Source: Triticum aestivum
Lineage: Eukaryota > Streptophyta > Magnoliopsida > Poales > Poaceae
Assembly (NCBI RefSeq): GCF_018294505.1
Contig: NC_057809.1
Location: 422,056,233-422,120,232, forward strand
Length of the DNA: 64,000 nt
Reading direction: 5' to 3'
The notes under the pieces are model-generated. The model searched no databases. It was not told the DNA's origin and saw nothing but the letters and a program-made list of their open reading frames with translations. This document shows, piece by piece, positions 33,333-44,639 of the stretch. The number at the start of each line of letters is the position of its first letter. The stretch's first letter is position 1. Made by a program: the position numbers and the translations under genes.

Positions 33333-36300
33333 CTAGGACTGAAAGAACGCCGGGTACTCAGAACGGAGGTGATCCTCGCGTTCCCAGGTAGCTTCACGGT
33401 CGGAATGGTGTGACCACTTGACTTTGAGAAATTTGATTGACTTGTTGCGAGTCTTGCGTTCAGTCTCTTCAAGAATAGCAACTGGGTGCTCACGATAAGA
33501 GAGATCTTCTTGGAGCTCAATGTCCTCGAAGTTGACGGTGCGGTCAGGAGTCTTGAAGCACTTTCGGAGCTGAGAGACATGGAACACGTCATGAACATTT
33601 GCAAAGTTTGAAGGAAGCTCGAGTTGATAGGCGAGGTCGCCTCTCTTGCTGACAATCTTGAAAGGTCCCACGTATCTGGGGGCAAGCTTCCCTTTGATAC
33701 CGAAGCGACGAGTACCTTTCATAGGAGAGACGCGGAGGTAAACATGATCTCCGATCTCGAAAGCCAAATCACGGTGCTTACTATCATAGTAGCTCTTCTG
33801 ACGGGATTGGGCTGCTTTGAGGTTATCACGAATGACTTTGCACATTTCCTCTGCCTCTGTGATTAAGTCATTACCCAAAAGCTGACGTTCACCGGTTTCA
33901 GACCAGTTGAGAGGGGTACGGCACTTCCTGCCATACAGAATTTCAAATGGGGCCTTGCCCGAACTTGCTTGAAAACTGTTGTTGTAGGAGAATTCAGCAT
34001 AAGGAAGACAATCCTCCCACTTCATGCCGAAGGAGATCACACAAGCCCTGAGCATATCTTCAAGAATCTGGTTGACACGCTCGACTTGACCGCTAGTTTG
34101 AGGATGGAAAGCTGTGCTGAAGCGGATGTTGGTGCCCATGGCCTTCTGAAAAGAATCCCAAAACTTGGAGGTAAAGATGCTGCCACGGTCTGAAGAGATC
34201 ACTTGTGGAATACCGTGCAGAGAGACAATCGAGAGGTATAGAGTTCCGCCAATTGAGCTGCAGTGATCGACTCTTTGATAGGCAGAAAGTGAGCCACTTT
34301 GGTGAGTTTGTCGATGACAACGAATATAGCATCATTGCCACGCTTGGACTTTGGAAACCCAGTCACGAAGTCCATTTCAATGTGGTCAAACTTCCATTCT
34401 GGAATGGCAAGAGGTTGGAGGAGACCAGCTGGCCTTTGGTGTTCTGCCTTCACTCTTCTGCAGACATCACATTCATTCACGAATTGAGCAATCTCGCGCT
34501 TCATTCGAGTCCACCAATAAGCCTGCTTGAGGTCCTGATACATCTTCGTGCTCCCAGGGTGGATGGAGAGGAGAGAATTGTGAGCCTCGTTCATGATCAC
34601 TTTACGGAGGTCACCTTTGGGTACAACAATACGATCCTCGAAGAAGAGAGTATCCTTGTCATCAAGGCGGTAGCACTTGTACTTGGGTTGACTCTTGGCA
34701 ATCCCAATCTTCACCTTTTTCACCATAGCATCAAGAAGCTGGGCTTGGCGAATCTGGTCTTCCAAGGTAGGAGAGACTTGAAGGTTGGCGAGGAAACCTT
34801 GAGGAACAACTTGCAGATTAAGTTTGCGGAAAGCTTCACAAAGCTCGGGTTGATAAGGCTTGAGAATCAGACTGTTGCAATAAGCCTTTCCTGCTCAATG
34901 CGTCAGCAATCACATTGGCCTTGCCTGGAGTATACTCGATACTCGGATTATACTCTTGAATCATTTCGACCCATCGAGTTTGCCTGAGGTTGAGATTAGG
35001 CTGAGTGAAGATGTACTTGAGACTCTTGTGATCAGTGAAAATGTCCACTTTTCTTCCCAATAAGAGATGTCTCCAAGTCAAAAGAGCATGCACAACTGCC
35101 GCCAACTCGAGATCATGAGTGGGGTAGTTCTTCTCATTAGGCTTCAACTGGCGAGAGGTATAAGCAACAACTTTCTTCTCTTGCATCAATACTGCGCCAA
35201 GACCTTGGAGAGAGGCATCACAAAAGACCTCGTACGGCTTGGATTCATCAGGCGGAGTCAGAACTGGAGCAGTGATCAATTTCTCTTTCAAAGTGTTGAA
35301 AGCAATGTCACACTCCGGAGACCAAACGTACTTGACGTGCTTCTGGAGAAGATTAGAGAGAGGCTTCGCGATCTTAGAAAAGTTTTCAACGAATCTTCGG
35401 CAATAGCTTGCGAGACCGAGGAAGCTACGGAGTTGCTTCACGTTCTGAGGAGGTTCCCAATTCACAATTGCAGACACCTTCTCAGGATTCACGGCAATGC
35501 CCTTGGCAGAGATGATATGACCAAGATAAAGAACCTCATCGAGCCAAAATTCACACTTGGAGAACTTGGCGTAGAACTGATGTTCCCTGAGCTTATCGAG
35601 TACCAAACGCAAGTGCTTGGCATGATCTTCCTTGTTCTTCGAGAAAACCAGAATGTCGTCGAGATAGACCAAAACGAAGTCATTGGTGTAGGCGTTGAAG
35701 ATGAAGTTCATCATGCGAGAGAACGTCGGAGGAGCGTTGACGAGGCCAAAAGACATGACAGTGTATTCATATGAACCATAGCTTGTCCTGAAAGCCGTCT
35801 TGGGAATATCTTGCTCACGGATTCGAATCTGATGATAACCCATACGGAGATCAAGCTTGGAGAATACTTGGGCACCTTTGAGTTGTTCGAACAGCTCGTT
35901 GATGTTGGGAAGTGGGTATTTGTTCTTGATGGTCTTCTTGTTCAATGGACGGTAATCAACACAAAGTCGGTCCGTTCCATCCTTCTTCTTCACAAAAAGA
36001 ACACCACAACCCCACGGAGAAGAACTAGGCCGGATGAGACCCATTTTCTCTTGAATATCGAGTTGCTTCTTCAGCTCCTTCAACTCTTCAGGTCCGAGCT
36101 TGTAAGGACGCTTGCACACAGGTTCCGTGCCAGGCTCAAGATCAATAACGAATTCAACTGGCCGGTGCGGAGGCATTCCTGGAAGCTCTTCTGGAAAGAC
36201 GTCTTGATATTCGCAAACGACTGGAATTTGCGAGATGGCATCCAGTTCACCCTTCTCATTGAGAGAAAACAGACGGATGGTATTATCCCGAGCGGCAAAG

Positions 36301-36439
36301 ACAATTACATCCTCAGACGAATGAGTCAATTGAATCTGCCTGGCTGCACAATCAAGCTGAGCCTTGTGCTTAGAAAGCCAATCCATTCCGAGAATAAGAT
36401 CAATATCCGAGTTACCAAGAACATTGGAGAAGCCAGAAA
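33333..36439 (-). pseudogene. Reverse transcriptase-RNase H-integrase-chromodomain of chromovirus copy B
   Basis: The RT-RNase H reading (36386-34836) is open, with YLDDILVF at 35655-35666 and the RNase H segment [10 protein letters not shown]. One extra base near 34888 shifts the frame before the integrase. A second reading (34765-34199) has the HHCC zinc region and core start, and one missing base near 34229 splits the core. The last reading (34202-33333) holds SSDRGSIF, the catalytic Glu in GQVERVNQ (34080-34082) and the chromodomain with LEETERKTRNKSIKFLKVKW and ATWERED. All catalytic residues examined are kept; only frames are broken. Confidence 0.85.
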
Positions 36440-37743
36440 CTTGAAATCACCCATCGAGATAGAAATATCCGGAACTTCGTAGTTAGCAAGCAAGCATCTA
36501 CCCGGAGAGACAACTGCTAATGGCTTATGCATAACTTGAGAAAACCACCCATGCTTAGATGCAAAAGGTCTCGAGATAAACAATGCGATGCACCAGTGTC
36601 AAAAAGAACTTTTGCAGGAACATCGTTAACAGGAAGGTTACCCATGATGACATCTGATGAATCCTCTGCCTGAGCTGCATTCACCATATTGACCTTGGCG
36701 TACTTGGGGTTATGCTTGACCACAGCTGTACTTGCCGATCTGACAGGAGGAGGAGGAGGAAGACGCCTCTGGTTGAAACACTTGTTGGCATAGTGACCCT
36801 TCTGTTGGCACTTGTTGCACGTGACCTCTGAAAGCGGACGGTGATACGGAGCACTCGATCTTGGAGCTTGAGACGAAGTCTTGTTCTGAAAGCCAGGGTT
36901 GGGTGGGTGGGAAGATCCACTGCCACCTTTGCTCTTCTGCTGATACGGCTGACGGAACGGAGGAGGAGGAAGCCAATACTTCTGCTGCTTGGCCACTTGA
37001 GTAGAGGAAGAAGGAGTAACATCTCTGACTCGCTTCTTGGAAGCATCACACCTCAATTGAGCAGCCTCTTGCTTCAATGCCATGTTGTAGAACTCATCGT
37101 ATCTCAAGGGCTCAAAGAGAACAAGAGCTAGCTGAATTTCTTCTCTGAGACCACCCCTGAACTGGTATATCATGCTCTTCTCATCAGGGACGTCCTGCTT
37201 GGCAAAGCGGGCGAGCTTCTGAAACAACTTGTTGTAGTCATAGACAGACAAAGAGCCTTGCTTCAGGTTGCGGAATTCCTCACGCTTGCTTTCAACCACG
37301 CTCTGAGGAATATGATGAGCTCGGAAATCTTGACGGAATTCATCCCAAGTGATAACACGTCCACCTCTGGAATCCTTGTACTGCTGGAACCATTCTGCAG
37401 CTTGATCTTTGAGTTGGAAGGAAGCGAACTTGACAAAGTCCTCAGGCCTGACGTTACTGCACTCGAAATGCTTGCACAGATCCACAAGCCAATCGTCAGC
37501 ATCGGTTGCCTCAACACAATTGCTGAAAGTCTTTGGCCCGTTAGCAAGGAACTGGTTGAGTGTAGCAAAGTGATTCTGATTGTTGCCTTGGTTCCCTTGG
37601 TTGCCTTGATTGCGCTCTTGAAGAATTTGCATGATCAACTGTGTGTTTGCATTGGTTGCGGCCATCACAGCTTGCCATGCCTCCGGAGGAGGTGGAGGTG
37701 GTGGCGGATCAGGATTCGGAGTCGTGCGCGTTGGAGGAGCCAT
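36440..37743 (-). pseudogene. Gag and protease of chromovirus copy B
   Basis: One open reading runs from MAPPTRTTP at 37743 through the Gag domain (DEFRQDFRAHHIPQ, LSVYDYNKLFQKLARF) and an intact CCHC knuckle CNKCQQKGHYANKC to the protease motif LFDTGASHC. A one-base deletion at ~36576-36580 (relative to copy A) shifts the frame directly after the active site, and a second one-base loss follows near 36420. Gag itself looks intact; the protease cannot be made. Confidence 0.84.
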
Positions 37744-38652
37744 CCTGAAGAGGTTGACATCCATTAGCACATTGATAGACAAATATTGAAGCTGAATCCA
37801 ACGGAATGAAAATTGCAACATATAGTCTTCACATCCGAACAAAATGAACGAATGCATTCCTCTTGAAATGGTCACATATCCATAAATTGAGAAGCCACTT
37901 AGAATTAAGGTAGAGAAATAAATCAACAAGGTACGGATCAAGAACGAATAATCGGTAAGAAATCCCAATCTCAAACCAATATCCGTGGAAGAAGAACTAG
38001 AGCTACTAGAATTCCCACCTATGAAACTCCCGAACCTTTCCGGTTATGCAATCAGGTGTTGGGGATACAGGGGAAGCATAATATCTCACCCAAATCTAGC
38101 AAATCCTACATCCAGCTGTATCCATCCTTCAACACATAACCAAGAAAACTTCGGAAACCATCTACCTCAACCTTCGAAAAGCATCCGTTATACAAGTTAT
38201 GGCGATACTCCCGAACTCCCGCCCCAGTACTGGGTGGCGTCGAGGTTATCTCACCAACGAACTGCATAAAAGAGATTTTCGATGTCGGCGTACTAAACTC
38301 AGGTATTCCAGAACTGCAACGATAAAATTATGACGACAACACCTCAGAGCTCAACTCCCCGGGACACTTCCACAAAACCCCTGACAGGAGGCACCAAGAC
38401 AATGTTCTCATCATAAAACCATCGGAACGATTCCAAGATACCCGCGTGATCCTAAAAATTTTTAGTGAAATTTGAGAAGAGAAGAGTCAAAACTCTACGT
38501 CAGGATGCCTTACCAGAGCGATGAGGAGACTGGGAAGTAAAAAGAATTCCTAAACTCTCCGATATATAATTCCTAAATGACTCAAAACATTTTTCTAGAC
38601 ACAACTCGGCCGCTAAAAACGATCAAGCAATGGGGCTCCTAAGGTCGGGGAA
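37744..38652 (-). other. 5' leader of chromovirus copy B
   Basis: Counterpart of 28121-29029 and nearly identical to it. No gene is seen. Confidence 0.6.
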
Positions 38653-38666
38653 GGCTCTGATTACCA
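38653..38666 (-). promoter_or_regulatory. Primer-binding site, internal B
   Basis: TGGTAATCAGAGCC three bases inside LTR3, with the same extra A as in internal A, so the variant predates the tandem arrangement. Confidence 0.65.
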
Positions 38667-38669
38667 ACT

Positions 38670-41600
38670 TGTAACACCCTCGATGCGACTATATCTCCCA
38701 CGTGTCGAGGCACGACTTAGAGGCATAATCGCATTGAAGGCATATGTCGCAAGTTAGGCAATCTTCACAACATCCCATGTAATATAATAATAAAGGGGAG
38801 ATAACATAGTTGGCTTACACTCGCCACGTCAATCAAGTACATAAATAACATTACATCATCCAAACACTCATGGCCCGACTACGGCGCCAAAATAAAAGAT
38901 AACCCAACATGCGACACGGTCCCGATCACCCCCAACTGGGCACCACTACTGATCATCAGGAAAGGAAACATAGTAACGTTGAGAGTCCTCGTCGAACTCC
39001 CACTTGAGCTCAAGCGCGTCACCTGGAGCGGAATCATCAGGCCCTGCATCTGGTGTAATAGTAATCTGTGAGCCACAGGGACTCAGCAATCTCGCACCCT
39101 CGCGATCAAGACTATTTAAGCTTATAGGTAAGGCAAGGTAAAATATGTGGAGCTGCAGCAAGCGACTAGCAAATATGGTGGCTAACTTATTCGCAAAAGA
39201 GAGCGAGAAGAGGAGGCAAAGCGCGAGCGAGAAACTAGAGAACAACCTGCGCAAACATTACTCCAACACCGTGTCCACTTCCCGGACTCCGCCGAGAAGA
39301 GGCCATCACGGTAACACACTCAGTTGATTCATTTTAATTAAGTTAAGGTTCAAGTTATCTACAACCGGACATTAACAAATTCCCATCTGCCCATAACCGC
39401 GGGCACGGCTTTCGAAAGTTCAAATCCCTGCAGGGGAGTCCCAACTTAGCCCATGACAAGCTCTCACGGTCAACGAAGGAATAGACCTCCTCCCAAGACG
39501 TTCCGATCAGACTCGGTATCTCGGTTCTTCAAGACACTTCGACAGGTTAAAACAAGACCAGCAACACCGCCCGAATGTGCCGACAAATCCCGATAGGAGC
39601 TGCACATATCTCTTTCTCAGGGCACACTCAGATTGTCTAAACTTCCGGTAGGCCAGCCCAGAGTTGCCCCTGGTGGCCACCGGCAGCTGACAGGTTGGAC
39701 CAACACTCAGAGGAGCACTGGCCCGGGGGGGGTTTAAAATAAGATGACCCTCGGGCTCCGGAAACCCAAGGGAAAAAGAGGCTAGGTGGCAAATGGTAAA
39801 ACCAAGGTTGGGCATTGCTGGAAAAGCTTTAATCAAGGCGAACTATCAAGGGGTTCCCATTATAACCCAACCGCGTAAGGAACGCAAAATCCGGGAACAT
39901 AACACCGATATGACGGAAACTAGGGCGGCAAGAGTGGAACAAAACACTAGGCGAGAGGCCGAGCCTTCCACCCTTTACCAAGTATATAGATGCATTAAGA
40001 TAACAAGATAATATAATGATATCCCAACAAGTAAATAAATGTTCCAACAAGGAACGGCCTCCAATCTTCACCTGCAACTAGCAACGCTATAAGAGGGGCT
40101 GAGCAAAGCGGTAACATAGCCAATCAACGGTTTGCTAGGACATGGTGGGTTAGAGGTTTGACATGGCAATTTGGGAGGCTTGAAAGCAAGTGGTAGGCAT
40201 CGTAGCATTGGCATAGCAAAAGAGCGAGCAATCTAGCATAGCAAAGATAGTAGTGATTTCGAGGGTATGATCATCTTGCCTGCACAGTTGTCAGAGTTGA
40301 CTGGATCCTCGAAAGCAAACTCAACGGGCTCCTCGTTAGCGAACTCGTCTCCCGGCTCTACCCAAACAAGACAAACAAGCAACAAGGACACAATCAACCA
40401 CGTGCAAGGATCAAACAATATGATGCAAAGATGATATGCTATGCGGGATGCGATGCGGGATGCATATGCAAGATTGACAAGGAATGCATGAACCTGGCCT
40501 CAACTTGGAAATCCAAGTGTGCCACTGGAAAGATGAGATGAAATCGCTTGAAAACGATATAAAGAACGCCGGAATCGGAGTTACGGTTTGGAAATGGCAA
40601 GCGATTCAAATATGACACCGGTCTGCGATTTACAGCAAGTAGCCATCTAAATGCAATGAGATGAACATGCTACAGCACCCAAACATGACAACAAAATACA
40701 TGGCAGGGATGCATTCAAGATGCTTAACAAAAGTCTAGCACTGAGCTACGGCCAATTCATCCATTAACAGGTTCAAACAAGCATGGCAAAAATGCATATG
40801 GCAAACAGATCTCAGACTTAGTGAAATTAACACTTGTCTGGAATTTCAGATCAGGTAGCACTCTTCGGAGCAACAAAACTACATGCTACAGGACCTGAAC
40901 ATGGCAAAGTAAAGCATGGCATGGAGCTACTCAAAGAGCTTAACAAAAGTCCCTTAGTGACCTTGAGCCAAAAGGGATCAGAAAATACAATTGCAAGCAT
41001 GTGAACATGGCAAAAACATAATCAGTTTCAGACTTAGTGAAAACTGGAGCATGCTGAAAACAGATATCAAGTAGGCATGTTTACGAGCTCGATGCACTCA
41101 CTACGGAGCAAGTCATGACAAGCTAAGCATACACCCATCAAGAATACACAAAATCAAGCTAGACATGGCAAGAACAATAGCATAGCATGCACGGATCAAC
41201 TACAACATCATCGGCAAAATTGCAAACAAGTTGACAATCTGCCCAGATTCACAAAGTAGCAAAAGTAGAGCTCGATTGACTCAAGCTAGGGTGCTCCATA
41301 ATTGCAAACAAAGACATGGATGGATAGAGCACTACAAGATTAACAAAACATCCTTACTGATCATCCTCAAAAGAGGCACGGATCACTAGGAAACAACATG
41401 AACATATGGCATATGAGATAAACAGCTCAAGGACTTAGTGGAAATGCTAAGTCCCTGAAATCAGAATTACCAAGTGCACCACTTTGCAAGCTTGTGCTAG
41501 TCACCACACAACATCACAAAAAATACATGGGTTGCACCTCTGGAAAGATGGACAAAACCCTTAACAAAACATATGTAGAGCTCAGGGGCATATCATGCAC

Positions 41601-42866
41601 ACATTAATCATGGAAAAATGACAAAAAGCTAAATGGAGTAGCAGATCTGACAATTAATCTCAAGTAGCCCTCTTCTAACAGCCATTTCGGCATCAAGATG
41701 AACATCAAATGAAAAATGATGCCAATGGAATGAAATGATGTACTCTCTGAGGATTGAACATTTGATATGCTATATGCCAAAAACGGAGCTACGGATGCGG
41801 AGATACGATGCTTATGGAACATGGGCACTTGGATCTGAATTGGGACTTAGAAGAAAAGTCAACCTGGATTTACGTCCCAATCCGGATCGGATCGTGGGCG
41901 GGGCCGCGCGTTCGGGGCGCGGAAAGGCGTGGAGGAGCAAGGAGGAGGCCGGAGGGTGCGGCGAGCCGCGCGGGAGAGGGGCGGCGGCGGGCCAGGCGCG
42001 CGGGGTGGCCGAAGATGCGGCCGGAGCGGGGCGTGCGGCCGTCGACGCCTGCGAGGGGCGTGGCGATGGCGCGGCGGTCGGGACCGGCGACGGGAAGAGG
42101 AGGCGCGGGGCGGCGCTGGCGGCTGAGCCCGGGAGGGCCCGCGGCGGGCCTCAGCGGGCCGGCGGGGCGCCAAGTGGGCGCGGTGGTGGTGGCGGCGGCG
42201 AATGCGGAGCCACGTGGCTGCAGCGGGGGATCCGGACGTGTCCGTCGGTGGCGACTTTGTCGGTGCGCGCGGTGGAAAAAGGAGCTAGGTTTTCAGGGGA
42301 GGAGAAGGAGAATTTCGAAGGGTTCTTTAAATAGAGGTAGAGGGAGCTAGGAGAGTCCAAATGAGGTGCGGTTTTCGGCCACGCGATCGTGATCGAACGC
42401 TCAAGATGATGGAGAGGATTTAGGTGGGTTTTGGGCCAACTTGGAGGGGTGTTGGGCTGCAACACACACGAGGCCTTTTCGGTCCCTCGGTTAACCGTTG
42501 GAGTATCAAACAAAGTCCAAATGGCACGAAACTTGACAGGCGGTCTACCGGTAGCAAACCAAGGCCGCTTGGCAAGTCTCGGTCCAATCTAGAAATGTTT
42601 AATCCCCACACACGAAAGAAAGCTAGAAATGACCACCGAAGGAGAACGAAGCACCGGAATGCAAAACGGACAACGGGGAAAATGCTCGAATGCATGAGAT
42701 GAACACGTATGCAAATGCAATGCACATGATGACATGATATGAGATGCATGACAACGATAACAACACACGGAGACAAAAAGCCGAACCCGAGAAAATAAAA
42801 TAACTTAACGCCGGAAATAGCAAGAGTTGGAGTACAAATTGGGAAAGTTACACCCGGGGTGTTACA
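38670..42866 (-). repeat. LTR3 (5'-most LTR in element orientation)
   Basis: 4,197 bp. It is the most diverged of the three. A patch at about 41840-41940 does not match the corresponding part of LTR1 and LTR2, and many one-base indels lie in 41580-42330. Confidence 0.85.
42326..42333 (-). promoter_or_regulatory. TATA-like box, LTR3
   Basis: Same CTATTTAAAG. LTR3 is the 5' LTR of internal B. Confidence 0.45.
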
Positions 42867-42871
42867 TTAAA
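42867..42871. repeat. Target-site duplication of the chromovirus complex, right (TTAAA)
   Basis: TTAAA follows the GTGTTACA end of LTR3, and the unit sequence CTTTCGAGAGCC resumes after it. Confidence 0.88.
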
Positions 42872-43626
42872 CTTTCGAGAGCCGTGCCCGCAGTTATGTG
42901 GTAGATGGGAATTTGTTAATATCCGGTTGTAGTGAACTTGAAGTAAACTCAATTAAAATACACCAATCACGTGCGTAACCGTGGTTGTCTCTTTTCGGGG
43001 AAGTTTGAGAGGAGAACACGGTTGGGTTATGTTTGAACGTAAGTAGTTCAGGGTCACTTATTGGTCATTACTAGTTTGCGACCGTTTGCGTAGTTTCTCA
43101 TCTCACTCTTGTACTCATAAGTTAGCCACCACACTTGCTTAGTCGCTGCTGCAACCTCACCACTTATCCTTTCCTACTCATTAAGCTTTGCTAATCTTGA
43201 TACCCATGGTAATGGGATTGCTGAGTCCTCGTGGCTCACTGATTACTACAATAACAGTTGCAGGTGCAGGTAATGCGATGATCATGACGCGAGAGCGAGG
43301 TTTACTTGTTTTGGAGTTATTGTTCTACTTCTCCTTCATTCAGGGGATAGGTTCCTGGTTGGCAGCCTGGGCTAGCAGGGTGGATGTCGTTTGAGTTATT
43401 GTTTGTGTTTCATCTGTAGTCAGATGTTCTTCTCATGTATGATGTATTGATGTATTCTTGTGACGTTTGTATGCCTCTTTGTATGTATCCCCAACTATTA
43501 CGTAATGGTACAATGTAATGATATCGACCTTGCAAAAGCGTGTCAATATGCGGTTCTATCCTTGGTGGGACCTTCGAGTTCCTTTAGGATAGAGTCGCAT
43601 ATTGGGCGTGATAGACACACTCTCCC
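42872..43626 (+). repeat. Diverged chromovirus-type LTR fragment, right part, unit 2
   Basis: Counterpart of 9234-9988, starting CTTTCGAGAGCCGTGCCCGC directly after the target duplication of the chromovirus complex. Non-coding. Confidence 0.6.
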
Positions 43627-43708
43627 CTTCTCATTGCTATGCATCTCCTAGATAGATCTTGCGTGATCGTAGGAAATTTTTTGAAATTGCATGCTACATT
43701 CCCCAACA
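43627..43708. repeat. End fragment of another LTR, unit 2
   Basis: Counterpart of 9989-10085, ending CATTCCCCAACA. Confidence 0.55.
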
Positions 43709-44055
43709 GGATGTACATGCATGACAGAAAATGTGACCTTACAAACATGTATCATCACGGAAGTGGTTTTTTTGTAGTGGGCCCAGTCATGCTCCAACTC
43801 AACATTAACTAAACACAATGCATAAGAATTAAAATAGTGCTCTCCAATCGGTGCTTTAATGAGAAGGTGATGACTTTCAACAATAAAAGTAAATAGATAG
43901 GCCTTTCGAAGAGGGGGCATGGATTTGCAAAGGTGCCAGAGCTCGAAGCTTAAAACATAGATGAATATAATTTTGAGAAGTATGCTTTTCCTGTCAACGT
44001 CATGACCGAGATTTTTCAATATCTTCCATGCTAAACATATTATAGGCGGTTCCCT
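43709..44055. other. Shortened Athila-like piece with deletion junction, unit 2
   Basis: Matches 10086-10435 and then jumps to the sequence of 13002 onward. The joint lies at CTAG (44053-44056), a tetranucleotide present at both ends of the missing ~2,570 bp in unit 1. The Athila ORF is gone from this unit. Confidence 0.75.
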
Positions 44056-44084
44056 AGAGGCTATAATAAGCAAGCGCACTGATT

Positions 44085-44469
44085 CTGTGCCAAGACTCAT
44101 CTGCACCCGATCAAAAAAATTCAAAACAAATATTAGAAACATTCAAAAAAATCCTATTTTTTATTCCTATGGTACAAATTTATTGCATGAGGTTCGCTCC
44201 AAATATTAATTTATTTGGACATCTGAGTAACTCTCAGAAGAAAAAGACAAATCGGGTCAAAACAATACGTGAACAGTAAACTGTTTTATAGACTCCGAAT
44301 TTGTCTTCTTTGCCGAGAGTTGCTCAGTTGTCCAAATCATATGAAAATTGGCTCGGACCTCACGCATCAAATTGTCTACCATGGGAAATGTTTTTGGAAT
44401 TTTTTGAATTTGTCTAGTATTTGTTTTTAATTTTTTATTCAACACTGGTGCATATGAGCCCGGGCTCAG
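44085..44469. mobile_element. Foldback/MITE-like element, unit 2
   Basis: Same inverted-arm structure as 13033-13417 and complete. It starts about 30 bp right of the deletion joint. Confidence 0.65.
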
Positions 44470-44639
44470 AAAAGGATTTTCGATATCAAGCATTCAAACT
44501 ACTTCAAACTTAAACAATTTTTTTGAAAGACCCGAAAAATTGTCGGCTTCATTAATTTAGCAGAAAGCAGTGGAAACATGAGATCAAGCGATGAGGTGGA
44601 TGAAAATGGAAAATATAGTTGTCCTCCCCTTTCTTGAGC

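Larger units (their letters stand above)
19463..42866 (-). mobile_element. Three-LTR tandem chromovirus (Tekay/Del-like gypsy) complex
   Basis: The structure is LTR1 (19463-23672), internal A (23673-29046), LTR2 (29047-33296), internal B (33297-38669), LTR3 (38670-42866), all in minus-strand orientation. Every LTR has the ends TGTAACACC and GGTGTTACA. Only the outermost LTRs are flanked by a duplication, TTAAA (19458-19462 and 42867-42871), so the whole 23.4 kb behaves as one insertion. The gag-pol with a C-terminal chromodomain and the ~4.2-kb LTRs point to the chromovirus group, Tekay/Del clade. Both internal regions are coding-defective in different ways. Confidence 0.88.
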
